Origin: JAVBKV01 sp031553885
GTDB lineage: Bacteria; Bacteroidota; Bacteroidia; Bacteroidales; Azobacteroidaceae
Direction of reading: 5' to 3'
Assembly (NCBI GenBank): GCA_031553885.1
Contig: JAVBKV010000026.1
Span: 1-64,000, forward strand
DNA: 64,000 nt
Positions within the stretch are counted from its first letter, which is position 1; every line of letters begins with the position of its first letter. The notes beneath the pieces were generated by a model. That model was not told the origin of the DNA and did not search any database. It saw nothing but the letters and a program-made list of their open reading frames with translations. Both the position numbers and the translations under genes were made by a program. Positions 24,798 through 34,751 of this stretch are shown in pieces.

Positions 24798-26587
24798 ACA
24801 TAAAAATTTCATATCTGATCATATTAGCGGCTTTGTGCGGTTCTTTTCAACTGCAGGCCCAACAGAAAACAGCGACTAAAGATACTACTACGCTGACCCG
24901 TGAGCTCACGCTGGAAAAAGAATATAATCCCAGTATCCGCGATGCCTCCAAAGTGAATCAGTTGCCCGAAATCAAAGAACCGGAAGCGCCTAAAACTCAG
25001 GTTGAGTTTGCTAATTACAGCGTTCCTCTCGACATAAAGCCCCAACTTTACATACTCCAGTCCAAGCCTTATTTTACGGAACTGGCAACCTCCGGAAAAA
25101 GGGGATATTTATCTGCCGGGGTAAGTACTTTTGTCGATATTGATGGTGACTTGGGTTATCAGATCCTGAATTCGGAAAAAGATCAACTGAGTTTGTTCGG
25201 CTCTCATCGTTCCAGTAACGGAAATGTTACTTATCTGCAGGATGATTATAAACAGAAAATGAAGATTAATGACAACCGGATCGGAATGGATTTCATGCAC
25301 AACTTCGGGAAAATCCGACTGAACGCTGATTTCCAGTACCTGTACTCCGGATTTAACTATTACGGCTGGACTGTGCCGGAATATAGCTCATCGTCTGTTC
25401 CTCTTTTCGAAGAATTAAATATTGACAAAGACCTCAATCAGGTTAATAACAGCATCGATTTTAATGCAGGTATCTCTTCCGAAGGTGAAAGCGATGAACT
25501 GGCCTACATGTTGAAAATAGGATATGCTACTTTTAATCAGAAATACGCCGCTTATGAATCGTTGGATGGGCCCAAAGAAAACCGCTTCAGGATCGGTTGG
25601 GATGTACACAAAGGTTTTAATACGGATATGGCTATCGGGCTGGGTGGTTATCTGAAAAATTATTCCATGACTGTTCCTAAACAAGAAAAATTGCAGTTTA
25701 CAGGATTCGATGGTTACTCCAATTTGCTATTAAATCCTTATTTTACCATGGAAGGCAGTAACTGGGACCTGCAGTTGGGTGCAAAAATTAATTTCCTGCT
25801 TGGCGACAGCAATTCGGTCAATTTTGCTCCGAACATCAATTTCACTTACCACCCATTGGAAAAAATGTCTTTGTATATTCAAATGGACGGCGGTGTACAG
25901 GATAACGGATTGTATTCCATGTTTGGAGAAAACCGGTATGTATCACCTATGCTGAGAATAAAAGATTCCCAGACTTCTTTCGATGCTAGCGTCGGAATCA
26001 AGTCTGCCATTGCAAGTAATTGGTGGTTTGACGTTTTCGCCGGATATAAACACACGAAAGACGAACATTTTTTTATTCCTGTTGCCGGATATAATACGGA
26101 AAATTCAACACAAACCTACCTGGCAGGGAATCTCAATGCAGTTCAATACATGGATGTCAATGTTTTCAAAATGGGAGGTTCCTTGAAATATGCTTATCAG
26201 GATCTGTTTGAATTCGGACTGAAAGCTACATTTTACCAATGGGATGTCCCTTCCAAACACATTGACAACGGAGGTCGTTCCGTTCGATATGAAGCCTGGA
26301 ACAAACCAACTTTTGAAACCGACCTGAACATTGGATTCCGGATACCTCAGCTCCCCTTGCATTTAAATGCCATTTATCACCTGGAAACCGGCCGGAAAGC
26401 GCTTTTTGAGGAATCAGTAAAAATGAAAAATATAAACGATCTTAAAATCAGGGGAACCTATACAATCAACGATACCTTTTCTATTTTTGGACAAGTAAAC
26501 AACCTTCTTTTTCAAAAATATGATCTCTGGTATGGTTATCCCGCGCAAAATTTTAGCTTTATGGGTGGTTTAAATATCAGATTCTAA
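24794..26587 (+). CDS. Outer-membrane beta-barrel (TonB-receptor-like) protein
   Basis: A 597-residue protein with a signal peptide (MNIKISYLIILAALCGSFQLQAQ). Residues 33-60 (TTLTRELTLEKEYNPSIRDASKVN) form a short conserved periplasmic segment, followed by a barrel of aromatic-ended strands finishing at NFSFMGGLNIRF, a terminal Phe as in barrel proteins. It lacks an obvious plug domain, so it is not a full TonB receptor. Translationally coupled to the TPR gene. Confidence 0.8.
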   Translation: MNIKISYLIILAALCGSFQLQAQQKTATKDTTTLTRELTLEKEYNPSIRDASKVNQLPEIKEPEAPKTQVEFANYSVPLDIKPQLYILQSKPYFTELATSGKRGYLSAGVSTFVDIDGDLGYQILNSEKDQLSLFGSHRSSNGNVTYLQDDYKQKMKINDNRIGMDFMHNFGKIRLNADFQYLYSGFNYYGWTVPEYSSSSVPLFEELNIDKDLNQVNNSIDFNAGISSEGESDELAYMLKIGYATFNQKYAAYESLDGPKENRFRIGWDVHKGFNTDMAIGLGGYLKNYSMTVPKQEKLQFTGFDGYSNLLLNPYFTMEGSNWDLQLGAKINFLLGDSNSVNFAPNINFTYHPLEKMSLYIQMDGGVQDNGLYSMFGENRYVSPMLRIKDSQTSFDASVGIKSAIASNWWFDVFAGYKHTKDEHFFIPVAGYNTENSTQTYLAGNLNAVQYMDVNVFKMGGSLKYAYQDLFEFGLKATFYQWDVPSKHIDNGGRSVRYEAWNKPTFETDLNIGFRIPQLPLHLNAIYHLETGRKALFEESVKMKNINDLKIRGTYTINDTFSIFGQVNNLLFQKYDLWYGYPAQNFSFMGGLNIRF

Positions 26588-26597
26588 AGTTTTTTCA

Positions 26598-26605
26598 TAA
26601 CTTTG
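26598..26605 (+). promoter_or_regulatory. -7 element of topA
   Basis: TAACTTTG matches TAnnTTTG and lies 29 bp before the topA ATG. A clear -33 TTG is not visible. Confidence 0.4.
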
Positions 26606-26634
26606 CGCGCGGAAAGAACAAGAAATAATAGCTC

Positions 26635-28962
26635 ATGCAAAAAAATCTCGTAATAGTAGAGTCTCCGGCGAAAGCCAAAACCATTGAAAAATTTTTAGGA
26701 GATAATTACAAAGTATTGTCCAGCTACGGACACATCCGTGATTTGAAAGATAAAGGACTAGGTGTTGATGTAAAGAATAACTATCAACCCGAATATATCA
26801 TTTCTCCGGATAAAGAAACAATCGTAAAAACGCTGAAAAAAGAAGCCAAAACAGCACCGATGGTTTGGCTGGCATCCGATGAAGACCGGGAAGGAGAAGC
26901 CATTGCCTGGCATTTGTTTGAAGCGCTGGGACTCAATAAGGATCATACCAAACGTATTGTTTTCCACGAAATTACAAAAAATGCAATTTTGCATGCCATC
27001 GAAAATCCGCGTGACATCGACTATAACCTGGTGGATGCCCAACAAGCACGACGGGTACTCGACCGGATTGTTGGTTTTGAGTTATCTCCCATTCTCTGGA
27101 AAAAAATAAGACCCTCCCTTTCAGCAGGCCGTGTACAATCTGTAGCCGTACGCCTGATCGTCGAACGGGAACGGGAAATCAATAACTTCAATGCAGAAGC
27201 TTATTACCGGGTATTAGCTGTTTTTATTTTACCTGACGGCACAACAGTTCTTAAAGCGGAACTGGGACGCAGGCTCAAATCAGAAGCGGAAGCTCAATTC
27301 TTGCTGGAACAGCTTAAAAATGCCTCCTTTTCAATCGAAGACATCACTACCAAACCGGCTAAAAAGTCTCCGGCAGCGCCTTTTACAACATCAACCCTTC
27401 AACAGGAAGCGTCCCGTAAAATGGGATTCTCAGTTTCCCAAACCATGACGGTAGCCCAAAAATTATATGAGTCGGGATTCATTACCTATCTGCGTACTGA
27501 CTCCGTCAATTTATCGGACCTGGCTCTTTCCACCACGAAAAAAGAAGTGGAAAAGGAATTTGGGAAAGAATATGTAAAAGTCCGCAAGTTCCAGACAAAA
27601 ACCAAAGGGGCTCAGGAAGCACACGAAGCCATCCGCCCGAGCTATGTCGATAAAAAAACGATTAAAGGAACAGCTCAGGAACAAAAGCTTTATGAACTGA
27701 TATGGAAAAGAACCGTTGCTTCCCAGATGGCAGATGCCGAACTGGAACGCACAACGGTAACCGTAGGTATCAGCAATAATTCTCAGGATAAATTTTACGT
27801 CAACGGAGAAGTAGTCCGTTTCGACGGATTCCTGCGGGTATATATGGAAAGCAGTGATGAAGAAAATCAGGACGAAAATGCAGATACCCTGATTCCTCCC
27901 CTGAAGTTGAATGAATCATTGAATTTGTCCGAAGTAACGGCAACGGAACGTCTATCCCAGCGCCCTGCCAGGTATACGGAAGCCAGCCTGGTCCGCAAAC
28001 TGGAAGAGCAGGGAATCGGCCGGCCGTCTACATACGCACCTACCATTTCTACCATCCAGAACCGGGGATATGTGATCAAAGGCAATAAAGACGGAGAAGA
28101 ACGGAATTTTACAACTCTGACTCTGAAGGCTGGGAAAATTACGTCCCATACTAAAAAAGAAATGGTCGGAAGCGACAAAGGAAAGTTAATGCCTACCGAT
28201 ACAGGATTGGTTGTTAATGATTTTCTTATCGATCAGTTTCCTGCTGTACTGGAATATAACTTTACCGCTGATATAGAAAAAGAACTGGATAAAGTAGCGG
28301 AAGGAGACTTGAAATGGACCGATACCATCGACCGGTTTTATAGAGTTTTCCATCCGATTGTGGAAGCTGCCTCCCAAGCAAAAACGGAGCATAAAGTAGG
28401 TGAACGGATATTGGGAACGGATCCCCAAACAGGAAAACCGGTTTCTGTAAAAATAGGACGATACGGGCCTTTTGTCCAGGTCGGTCATGCAGACGATGAA
28501 GAAAAACCGCTCTTTGCTTCCTTGATGAAAGATCAATCGATTGAAACAATAACCTTGGAGCAAGCCCTCAAGCTATTCGAATTACCACGGGTTGTCGGCG
28601 AATTGAACGGGAAAACGGTAACAGCAGCTATCGGACGCTTCGGGCCTTATCTCAAATATGAGAATACATTTACAACGATTCCCAAAAATATGAGTCCTCT
28701 TTCCATCACGATTGAAGAGTCCGAACAACTCATCCGGGAGAAAAAAGAAAAAGAAGCTCAGAAAGTAATCAAGACATTCGCAGAAGACGATAAATTGCAG
28801 GTACTGAACGGACGTTTCGGACCCTACCTCGCTTATGAGAAAAATAATTATAAATTACCTAAAGGCGTAGTCCCTTCTGAACTTTCTTTTGAAGATTGCA
28901 TGAAAATAATCAAGGAAACTCCGGAAAAAACAACCAAAGGAAAAGGTGGAAAAAAGAAGTAA
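26635..28962 (+). CDS. topA: DNA topoisomerase I
   Basis: A 775-residue type IA topoisomerase that relaxes negative supercoils. The Toprim domain opens with NLVIVESPAKAKTIEKFLG and carries the acidic cluster ASDEDREGEAIAWH. The active-site tyrosine is Y285 in GFITYLRTDSVNLS. Instead of Cys4 zinc fingers the C-terminus has three repeats (GRYGPFVQVG, GRFGPYLKYE, GRFGPYLAYE) and a basic tail GKGGKKK, normal for Bacteroidota. Convergent with the DUF5686 gene, only 3 bp apart. Confidence 0.96.
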   Translation: MQKNLVIVESPAKAKTIEKFLGDNYKVLSSYGHIRDLKDKGLGVDVKNNYQPEYIISPDKETIVKTLKKEAKTAPMVWLASDEDREGEAIAWHLFEALGLNKDHTKRIVFHEITKNAILHAIENPRDIDYNLVDAQQARRVLDRIVGFELSPILWKKIRPSLSAGRVQSVAVRLIVEREREINNFNAEAYYRVLAVFILPDGTTVLKAELGRRLKSEAEAQFLLEQLKNASFSIEDITTKPAKKSPAAPFTTSTLQQEASRKMGFSVSQTMTVAQKLYESGFITYLRTDSVNLSDLALSTTKKEVEKEFGKEYVKVRKFQTKTKGAQEAHEAIRPSYVDKKTIKGTAQEQKLYELIWKRTVASQMADAELERTTVTVGISNNSQDKFYVNGEVVRFDGFLRVYMESSDEENQDENADTLIPPLKLNESLNLSEVTATERLSQRPARYTEASLVRKLEEQGIGRPSTYAPTISTIQNRGYVIKGNKDGEERNFTTLTLKAGKITSHTKKEMVGSDKGKLMPTDTGLVVNDFLIDQFPAVLEYNFTADIEKELDKVAEGDLKWTDTIDRFYRVFHPIVEAASQAKTEHKVGERILGTDPQTGKPVSVKIGRYGPFVQVGHADDEEKPLFASLMKDQSIETITLEQALKLFELPRVVGELNGKTVTAAIGRFGPYLKYENTFTTIPKNMSPLSITIEESEQLIREKKEKEAQKVIKTFAEDDKLQVLNGRFGPYLAYEKNNYKLPKGVVPSELSFEDCMKIIKETPEKTTKGKGGKKK

Positions 28963-28965
28963 ATC

Positions 28966-31257
28966 TCAAAAAGAAAGTACAATAGTAACACGCAATCCGT
29001 TCTTGTCGATATCGGCATTGCTAAGGTAAGTCAGACGCCGGACATAATCCACGCGTAATACTTTAAAAATGTTTTCAATTCCCACTCCGACTTCCATGTA
29101 AGGATCGTTTCCCATTGTATAGGAGTTTTCAGGGAAAAGAAAAAGGGTTCTATTGTAATCAGGATTATTGCCCGGACTCAAATTTCCCATTAATCCCTTG
29201 AAAGAAAGGACTTCCCGCAACTTGAGTTTCCGGAGAAATCCGATCCGGTTGAAAAGCCATCCGTCCAGGTGATAAGCCAGGTCCAATGACACATACTTGT
29301 CATTGATAAATTCCAGGGTATTCATCATACTGTAAGATTCCGGCTGAATGGTATAAGTCTGATTGGCATTCGGCAAAATCAGCAAAGGGAAAGGAGCCTG
29401 TCCCCACAGCTTACCGGCCTTTACAATCCCATTCAGGTGACCGCGATCCGAAAACCAGAATCTCTTCTGAACCGAGAAATCTGCAAAATAATAATTGTAA
29501 TTACTTCCGAAAACACCCTTTAATCCAACATTCTGTGACAATGTAAAAACCGGTCCGTCGCGATGGAGGACCATTCGGGAGTCCCTCCCTTCATAAAATT
29601 TTTCATTGAAAGTCAGACGAAGCATCAAACCTAATTCGACCTCATTATAACTGCCGATATCCACAGTACGTCCATCCGGATATTTTCTCAGGAACTGCAA
29701 GGATCCGGCTGCTGTTTCATCCCAGGATTTACCCCAGAATTTCCAATAAAATCCGGATCCAAATTCTCTTTCATACCAGATCTCAGTCTTGCGGATATAT
29801 GTCATTTTATCCGCTTTCCCCCGCTTAAAAGAGAGAAAAATATTATCCGGACTGGCATAAAGATATTCTTGTCCGGGCGTATGTATATCGTTTTGATAGA
29901 CTAAGCCCAGGTTGTTTTTCCTGTATTCATCTTCAAAATACGCCCTGGAATCAAAAGAATAAATGGCCTCTCCACTATACATCCATTTTTTATCCAGAGT
30001 ACCATACGCTCCGTACCCTTTTAGAAAAAAATGCTTACTAAAATGAGCCGTAGTTCGCCCTCCCAACCGGAAACGATACCCTTCCACATCGTTCCGGCTG
30101 ATTGTACTCCAAATGGGTCCCAGATCAAATTTACTATCTTCCAACCGTTTACTGGTGTGGGCATAATTGGTAAGCAGGATCTGAGTACACTCAACCAGAG
30201 CATCATAAAACGGTAACTTTTCCAGGTCCAGGATAAAAGCGCTTTCTTTTTCTTCTTTACTTTCCTTTTTATTCAGGAAAACCGGACGATAGCCTTGCCA
30301 TACCGAATCCGGTTGATTTTCAGCCTTCTCCCCCATCACAACCTCGTCATTAAAACCAAAATGCAGCAACGGATCCTGGGTAACAGTATAATTTTTCAAT
30401 ATCTTTTCACTCTGGACCAGTAAGTTATAACGAATTTTCAAAAATGAGAATGCAGCGAGCGACGATTCCCTTGTTTTCACCCAATGCCCCTCCGGTAACG
30501 GTTCAAACTCCTGGACAATCGTTGTCTTTGTTACAAAATTCAGGTTTATTTCCGGTGGAGTATTCAACACAATCTTACGGATAGCGTAAGATCCATCGGT
30601 AGTAATCCACATATTTCCAACAAAACCGGGATCTTGTTTATTATAAGGTTCAAATACCAGGTTTACATAGGTTTGCCCCTCATGCTCCAGGGTTCCCGCT
30701 ATCGAATACCGATAAAAAGAAAGAGCATGTTCGGATGAAACAGGACTGACAAACCGTTTAAAAAACAAATCCACCCGGTCGTCCGTAACATCCACCTGTT
30801 GAATCGCTTCCGTAAATAAAGCATCCAACCGTTTGGATTCATTTTTCTTATCTGCACTTTTATAGCGGATTGCCGTTACAATACTTTTCCTGGTGGAAGG
30901 TTTTTTTCTTTGATATACAGTCGATAAAGCTTCCCGGACCGAAAATGTTTTTATCCGGCCGCCGGCTACGTCAGAAGTATCTACATAATGGAACAGAAAT
31001 TGAATCGCATCGAATATTTTTTTGTTTTGCTGATCCGGATTCAATTCTGTAATGGAAAGGGAAGATCTTTCATATTGATCAAACTGAAAATAAGGCTGGT
31101 ATTCAATCTGGTTCAATGGCATCCGGGCTATTATTTTACGAATCAAGGAATCTGCCGGAGCACTGGCATCTTCAGGTATTGCTTGTCCGCTTACGATCGA
31201 CCAGGGACCATAAGCAAACAAAGCAATCCAGATGATAAGCAATACGTTTTTTTTCAT
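28966..31257 (-). CDS. DUF5686 family outer-membrane protein
   Basis: About 763 residues from the ATG at 31257 (MKKNVLLIIWIALFAYGPWSIVSGQA, a signal peptide). An ATG six codons earlier is possible. The N-terminal half has the DUF5686 pattern (FQFDQYERSSLSI, then SFYRYSIAGTLEHEGQTYVN and GNMWITTDGSYAIRKI), and the C-terminal half is a surface-antigen-like beta barrel ending RVTIVLSF. Function not established. It is a Bacteroidota-specific family, often with a CarboxypepD_reg N-terminal domain, which I do not see here. Confidence 0.8.
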   Translation of the reverse strand: MKKNVLLIIWIALFAYGPWSIVSGQAIPEDASAPADSLIRKIIARMPLNQIEYQPYFQFDQYERSSLSITELNPDQQNKKIFDAIQFLFHYVDTSDVAGGRIKTFSVREALSTVYQRKKPSTRKSIVTAIRYKSADKKNESKRLDALFTEAIQQVDVTDDRVDLFFKRFVSPVSSEHALSFYRYSIAGTLEHEGQTYVNLVFEPYNKQDPGFVGNMWITTDGSYAIRKIVLNTPPEINLNFVTKTTIVQEFEPLPEGHWVKTRESSLAAFSFLKIRYNLLVQSEKILKNYTVTQDPLLHFGFNDEVVMGEKAENQPDSVWQGYRPVFLNKKESKEEKESAFILDLEKLPFYDALVECTQILLTNYAHTSKRLEDSKFDLGPIWSTISRNDVEGYRFRLGGRTTAHFSKHFFLKGYGAYGTLDKKWMYSGEAIYSFDSRAYFEDEYRKNNLGLVYQNDIHTPGQEYLYASPDNIFLSFKRGKADKMTYIRKTEIWYEREFGSGFYWKFWGKSWDETAAGSLQFLRKYPDGRTVDIGSYNEVELGLMLRLTFNEKFYEGRDSRMVLHRDGPVFTLSQNVGLKGVFGSNYNYYFADFSVQKRFWFSDRGHLNGIVKAGKLWGQAPFPLLILPNANQTYTIQPESYSMMNTLEFINDKYVSLDLAYHLDGWLFNRIGFLRKLKLREVLSFKGLMGNLSPGNNPDYNRTLFLFPENSYTMGNDPYMEVGVGIENIFKVLRVDYVRRLTYLSNADIDKNGLRVTIVLSF

Positions 31258-31302
31258 TTTAGTATGCGGTAACACCGTATTCTCCGCATACCAAGCTGAC
31301 TA

Positions 31303-32991
31303 TCAATCAGCGATCAATTTGCGATAGCGTACCCTTTTAGGCTCTACGTTACCCAGGCGCATTTTTTTATTTTCTTCGTATTCAGAATAAGAACCTTCAA
31401 AGAAAAAGACCTGAGAATCGCCTTCGAAAGCCAAAATATGCGTACAAATACGGTCTAAGAACCAACGATCATGAGATATAACAACCGCACAACCGGCAAA
31501 GTTTTCCAATCCTTCTTCCAATGCACGTAACGTATTGACATCGATATCGTTGGTAGGCTCGTCGAGCAATAGTACATTTGCTTCCGACTTGAGGGTTAAT
31601 GCCAGATGCAAGCGATTTCTCTCTCCTCCGGAAAGTACACCGCAACGTTTTTCCTGGTCAGCTCCTGTAAAATTAAAGCGTCCGAGGTAAGCCCGGGAAT
31701 TAACTTCTTTTCCTCCCACACGGATAAACTCCGTTCCTCCCGAAACGACCTGAAATACAGTTTTATCCGGATCTATATCCGCGTGTGCCTGATCTACATA
31801 TCCTATTTTAACGGTTTCTCCCACTTCAAAAGTCCCTTTATCCGGTTGGTCCAATCCCATAATCAAGCGGAAAAGAGTGGTCTTTCCAGCCCCGTTAGGA
31901 CCGATAATGCCGACAATACCGTTGGGAGGAAGCATAAAATTCAGATCATCATATAGTAATTTATCACCAAAAGCCTTTGCTACATGCTGGGATTCAATCA
32001 CTTTGTTTCCCAGACGCGGTCCGTTCGGAATAAATATTTCCAGCTTTTCTTCCCGCTCTTTGACATCCTGATTCAATAATTGTTCGTATGAATTCAAACG
32101 GGCCTTTCCTTTGGCCTGACGTGCTTTCGGAGCCATCCTCGACCATTCCAGTTCCCGCTCCAGCGTTTTTCTCCGCTTACTGGCTTGTTTTTCTTCCTGA
32201 GCCATACGGGTCGTTTTCTGTTCCAGCCAGGACGTATAATTCCCTTTCCATGGAATGCCCTCTCCCCTATCCAGTTCGAGAATCCAGCCGGCCACATGAT
32301 CCAGGAAATAGCGGTCGTGCGTGATACAGATAACCGTTCCGGCATACTGTTGCAGGTGTTGTTCCAACCAATCGATCGATTCGGCATCCAAGTGGTTGGT
32401 CGGCTCATCCAGCAATAAAATATCGGGTTGTTTGAGCAACAAGCGGCAAAGAGCCACCCGTCTCCTTTCTCCCCCGGAAAGTGTTCCTACCAGTTGATCT
32501 TCAGGAGGACAGCGCAAGGCATCCATAGCCCTCTCCAGCTTACTATCCAGGTTCCAGGCATCCGTTGCATCGATTTTATCCTGCAATTCGGCCTGACGGG
32601 CAAAGAGGGTATCCATCTTATCCGGATCTTCATAATACTCGGGAAGTCCGAATTTTTCATTGATTGCTTCATATTCTTTCAGGACGTCTACAATCTCCTG
32701 TACACCTTCCTGTACAATTTCTTTTACGGTCCTGGAATCATCCAGCTTAGGTTCCTGTTCCAGATAACCAACGCTATATCCGGTAGAAAACACAACATCC
32801 CCCTGATATTCTTTTTCAACTCCGGCTATGATCTTCAAAAGAGTCGATTTACCGGAACCGTTCAAACCGATGATACCGATCTTAGCTCCATAGTAAAAAG
32901 ATAGATAGATGTTTTTCAATACTTGTTTTTGAGGAGGAAATATCTTATTCACTCCCACCATAGAAAAAATAATTTTTTTATCGTCCGCCAT
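31303..32991 (-). CDS. ettA: Energy-dependent translational throttle protein EttA (ABC-F)
   Basis: A 562-residue soluble ABC-F ATPase that binds the ribosomal E site and gates the first elongation cycle according to ATP/ADP. Two nucleotide-binding domains are complete: Walker A GLNGSGKST and GPNGAGKTT, signatures LSGGERRRVALC and LSGGERNRLHLA, Walker B LLLDEPTNHLD and LLLDEPTNDID. Between them is the charged linker (KASKRRKTLERELEWSRMAP). Size fits EttA. A leftward -7 element lies at 33030-33037. Confidence 0.93.
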   Translation of the reverse strand: MADDKKIIFSMVGVNKIFPPQKQVLKNIYLSFYYGAKIGIIGLNGSGKSTLLKIIAGVEKEYQGDVVFSTGYSVGYLEQEPKLDDSRTVKEIVQEGVQEIVDVLKEYEAINEKFGLPEYYEDPDKMDTLFARQAELQDKIDATDAWNLDSKLERAMDALRCPPEDQLVGTLSGGERRRVALCRLLLKQPDILLLDEPTNHLDAESIDWLEQHLQQYAGTVICITHDRYFLDHVAGWILELDRGEGIPWKGNYTSWLEQKTTRMAQEEKQASKRRKTLERELEWSRMAPKARQAKGKARLNSYEQLLNQDVKEREEKLEIFIPNGPRLGNKVIESQHVAKAFGDKLLYDDLNFMLPPNGIVGIIGPNGAGKTTLFRLIMGLDQPDKGTFEVGETVKIGYVDQAHADIDPDKTVFQVVSGGTEFIRVGGKEVNSRAYLGRFNFTGADQEKRCGVLSGGERNRLHLALTLKSEANVLLLDEPTNDIDVNTLRALEEGLENFAGCAVVISHDRWFLDRICTHILAFEGDSQVFFFEGSYSEYEENKKMRLGNVEPKRVRYRKLIAD

Positions 32992-33029
32992 AATTCTTGA
33001 ACAACTTGTTTGTTTATTAGATCAAAGGA

Positions 33030-33037
33030 CAAAGATA
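33030..33037 (-). promoter_or_regulatory. -7 element of ettA
   Basis: On the minus strand TATCTTTG matches TAnnTTTG, 38 bp before the ettA ATG. Confidence 0.45.
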
Positions 33038-33062
33038 TAAAATTAAAAAACGAAGGGGAAAT

Positions 33063-33093
33063 TTTGGATTGTATTTTTTTTTAACTACCTTTG
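33063..33093 (+). promoter_or_regulatory. Promoter of tRNA-Lys
   Basis: TTTG at 33063-33066 and TACCTTTG at 33086-33093 are 19 bp apart, a full match to the Bacteroidota consensus, ending 26 bp before the tRNA. Confidence 0.7.
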
Positions 33094-33119
33094 CACTCGC
33101 TTTTTGAAAGCAAGAGGCT

Positions 33120-33195
33120 GATTTGCTAGCTCAGCAGGTAGAGCACATCCCTTTTAAGGATGGGGTCCTGGGTTCGAGCCCCAGGCAAATCACCA
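33120..33195 (+). tRNA. tRNA-Lys (anticodon TTT)
   Basis: Cloverleaf is clear: acceptor GATTTGC pairs with GCAAATC, anticodon stem CATCC/GGATG encloses loop CTTTTAA with anticodon TTT at 33153-33155, and the T arm is CTGGGTTCGAGCCCCAG. The discriminator is A and CCA is encoded (33193-33195). Its 3' 20 bp recur at 34571-34590, so it served as an integration site. Confidence 0.97.
33176..33195 (+). repeat. attL-like 3' end of tRNA-Lys
   Basis: GAGCCCCAGGCAAATCACCA, the tRNA 3' end, matches 34571-34590 in direct orientation with one mismatch. The two copies flank about 1.4 kb that contains a decayed DUF1254 gene. Confidence 0.75.
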
Positions 33196-33420
33196 GTACA
33201 AGAAAAAAAAAGACGTAAATCCCTGAATTTCAATGAAATTTGGGGATTTTTATTTTAAGGCGAAGTGCAAAAAAGAGCAACTCAAGTGTAAAAAACAGCA
33301 GACTTGAAACAGGTAGCCACCTGCATATAGAACTTTATAATATGTGTGCAAAAAGCTCTTGATATGAAAGTCAGGAGTTTTTTATTATTATCCCCAATCA
33401 TAGAATCTTAAAACTTTTTA
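33196..33420. other. Left part of tRNA-Lys island, no gene seen
   Basis: AT-rich sequence after the tRNA with the terminator hairpin and no recognisable gene. It leads directly into the decayed DUF1254 coding sequence. Confidence 0.5.
33214..33256 (+). terminator. Terminator after tRNA-Lys
   Basis: Imperfect stem AAATCCCTGAATTT / AAATTTGGGGATTT around 33214-33250, followed by TTTATTTT. Confidence 0.6.
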
Positions 33421-33428
33421 AAAATCAA

Positions 33429-34455
33429 AGCAAGCCACAAGCCTCTACCATATCCGACCAGAACATTGCTGACGCTTATATTTATATGTTGGGCAGGGAA
33501 CTGGTACTGAAACAGGAGCGGCTGGACTTCGAAAAGGAAGGTTTCAAATGGAATCAAATCACACATCGTGAACCCGATGCCGTGGCATGGGCCAATCCCA
33601 ATCTGGACGTGGCATACAGCGAAGCCTGGGTGGCAGTGGATGAAAACACATACATATTACTTGAAATACCCGAAATCAAGGGTCGGTACTACACCTGGCA
33701 AATGCTGAACGGTTGGAGCGAAACCTTGCTCAACATCAATGAAAGGACATTCCCCGAACATCCTTTCGGCAAATTTGTGCTGTGCCTCAAAGGAAGCAAT
33801 CCCCAAATTCCCGAAGGGGCCTTGCGTGTCAACCTTCCGACCAAAACATCACGTGTATTGGCAGGTGTTGAATTGGGTAGCGACGTAAAAGAGACTATCC
33901 GTCTGCAACACTTGTTAAAACTTCTCAGGGAGAGCCAAAGGTATTCCTATCCTCTTTGAAACGATATATAATTTAGGCGTATCGCAAAATGGGAGGACAA
34001 GACCAAAGTCTATCGGTAATTACGGGGACAATTATGTCGTGCGTACAACTGTTGATTACGGTGGTATCTGGGCTAATAATATGGGTGAAGTGACTTACTT
34101 TACGAAGGCAGGTATCGACGGCGGCGATACATACACGCTCACTTTCCCCAAAGAAGTATTGCCGTCGAGCAAAGCAACGTATTTTTGGTCGATAATTGCA
34201 GTCGATGCGGTGAAATTTCAGGTGTTACCCAACCCGCTGAAGCGTTATTTACTGAACAATCAATCGGGATTAAAGAATAATGCCGACGGTTCGTTGACAC
34301 TTGTATTCGGCCCCAAACCGCTGGCGAAATATCCTCAGTCCAACTGGCTTCCTACCATAGAAGGTCAAAAATTCAACTTGACTTTCCGTTATTACGGGCC
34401 GTCGGCCGATATTACTTCAGGCGACTATTTCCCGCCGCAACTGGTAAAACAATGA
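33429..34455 (+). pseudogene. Decayed DUF1254/DUF1214 gene in tRNA-Lys island
   Basis: The first half (33429-33957) reads SDQNIADAYIYMLGRELVLK through AWANPNLDVAYSEAWVAVDE and LLEIPEIKGRYYTW, a DUF1254 domain. The second half (34018-34455) reads NYGDNYVVRTTVDYGGIWAN then TYTLTFPKE, FWSIIAVDAVKF and NADGSLTLVFGPKPLAKYP, a DUF1214 domain. Between them the coding moves through other frames (KGIPILFETIYNLGV, then AKWEDKTKVYR), so there are at least two frameshifts plus premature stops. The start codon and signal peptide are also missing. It is a relative of the pair at 2-2400. Confidence 0.85.
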
Positions 34456-34468
34456 TAATGATAATTGA

Positions 34469-34496
34469 GCCTCCGAGACAATCGGGGGCTTTTTTC
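34469..34496 (+). terminator. Terminator after DUF1254 pseudogene
   Basis: GCCTCCGA (34469-34476) pairs with TCGGGGGC (34482-34489), followed by TTTTTTC. Confidence 0.75.
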
Positions 34497-34570
34497 ATAT
34501 AATCCTTTCGCTCTTGAAAAAAGTAACCTTTTATAATATGCTGTGATACAGATTTGTAAATAGAGGTACA

Positions 34571-34590
34571 GAGCCCCAGGTAAATCACCA
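34571..34590 (+). repeat. attR-like copy of tRNA-Lys 3' end
   Basis: GAGCCCCAGGTAAATCACCA matches 19 of 20 bases of the tRNA-Lys 3' end at 33176-33195, same orientation, including the CCA. It marks the right border of an integrated segment. Confidence 0.75.
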
Positions 34591-34751
34591 AAAAGGTTCA
34601 GACCATTCTTGGATCCCTATTCTTGTTGTTTTGCTTTTTTAAAAATTTAAATTATAGTTAAAGTAGGTGGAACTTGAACTTTTTGATAAAATAATTCGTT
34701 TTATTAAATGGGGTAATCTGTTTCTATATTATTAATTAAAAATTAAGTGGT

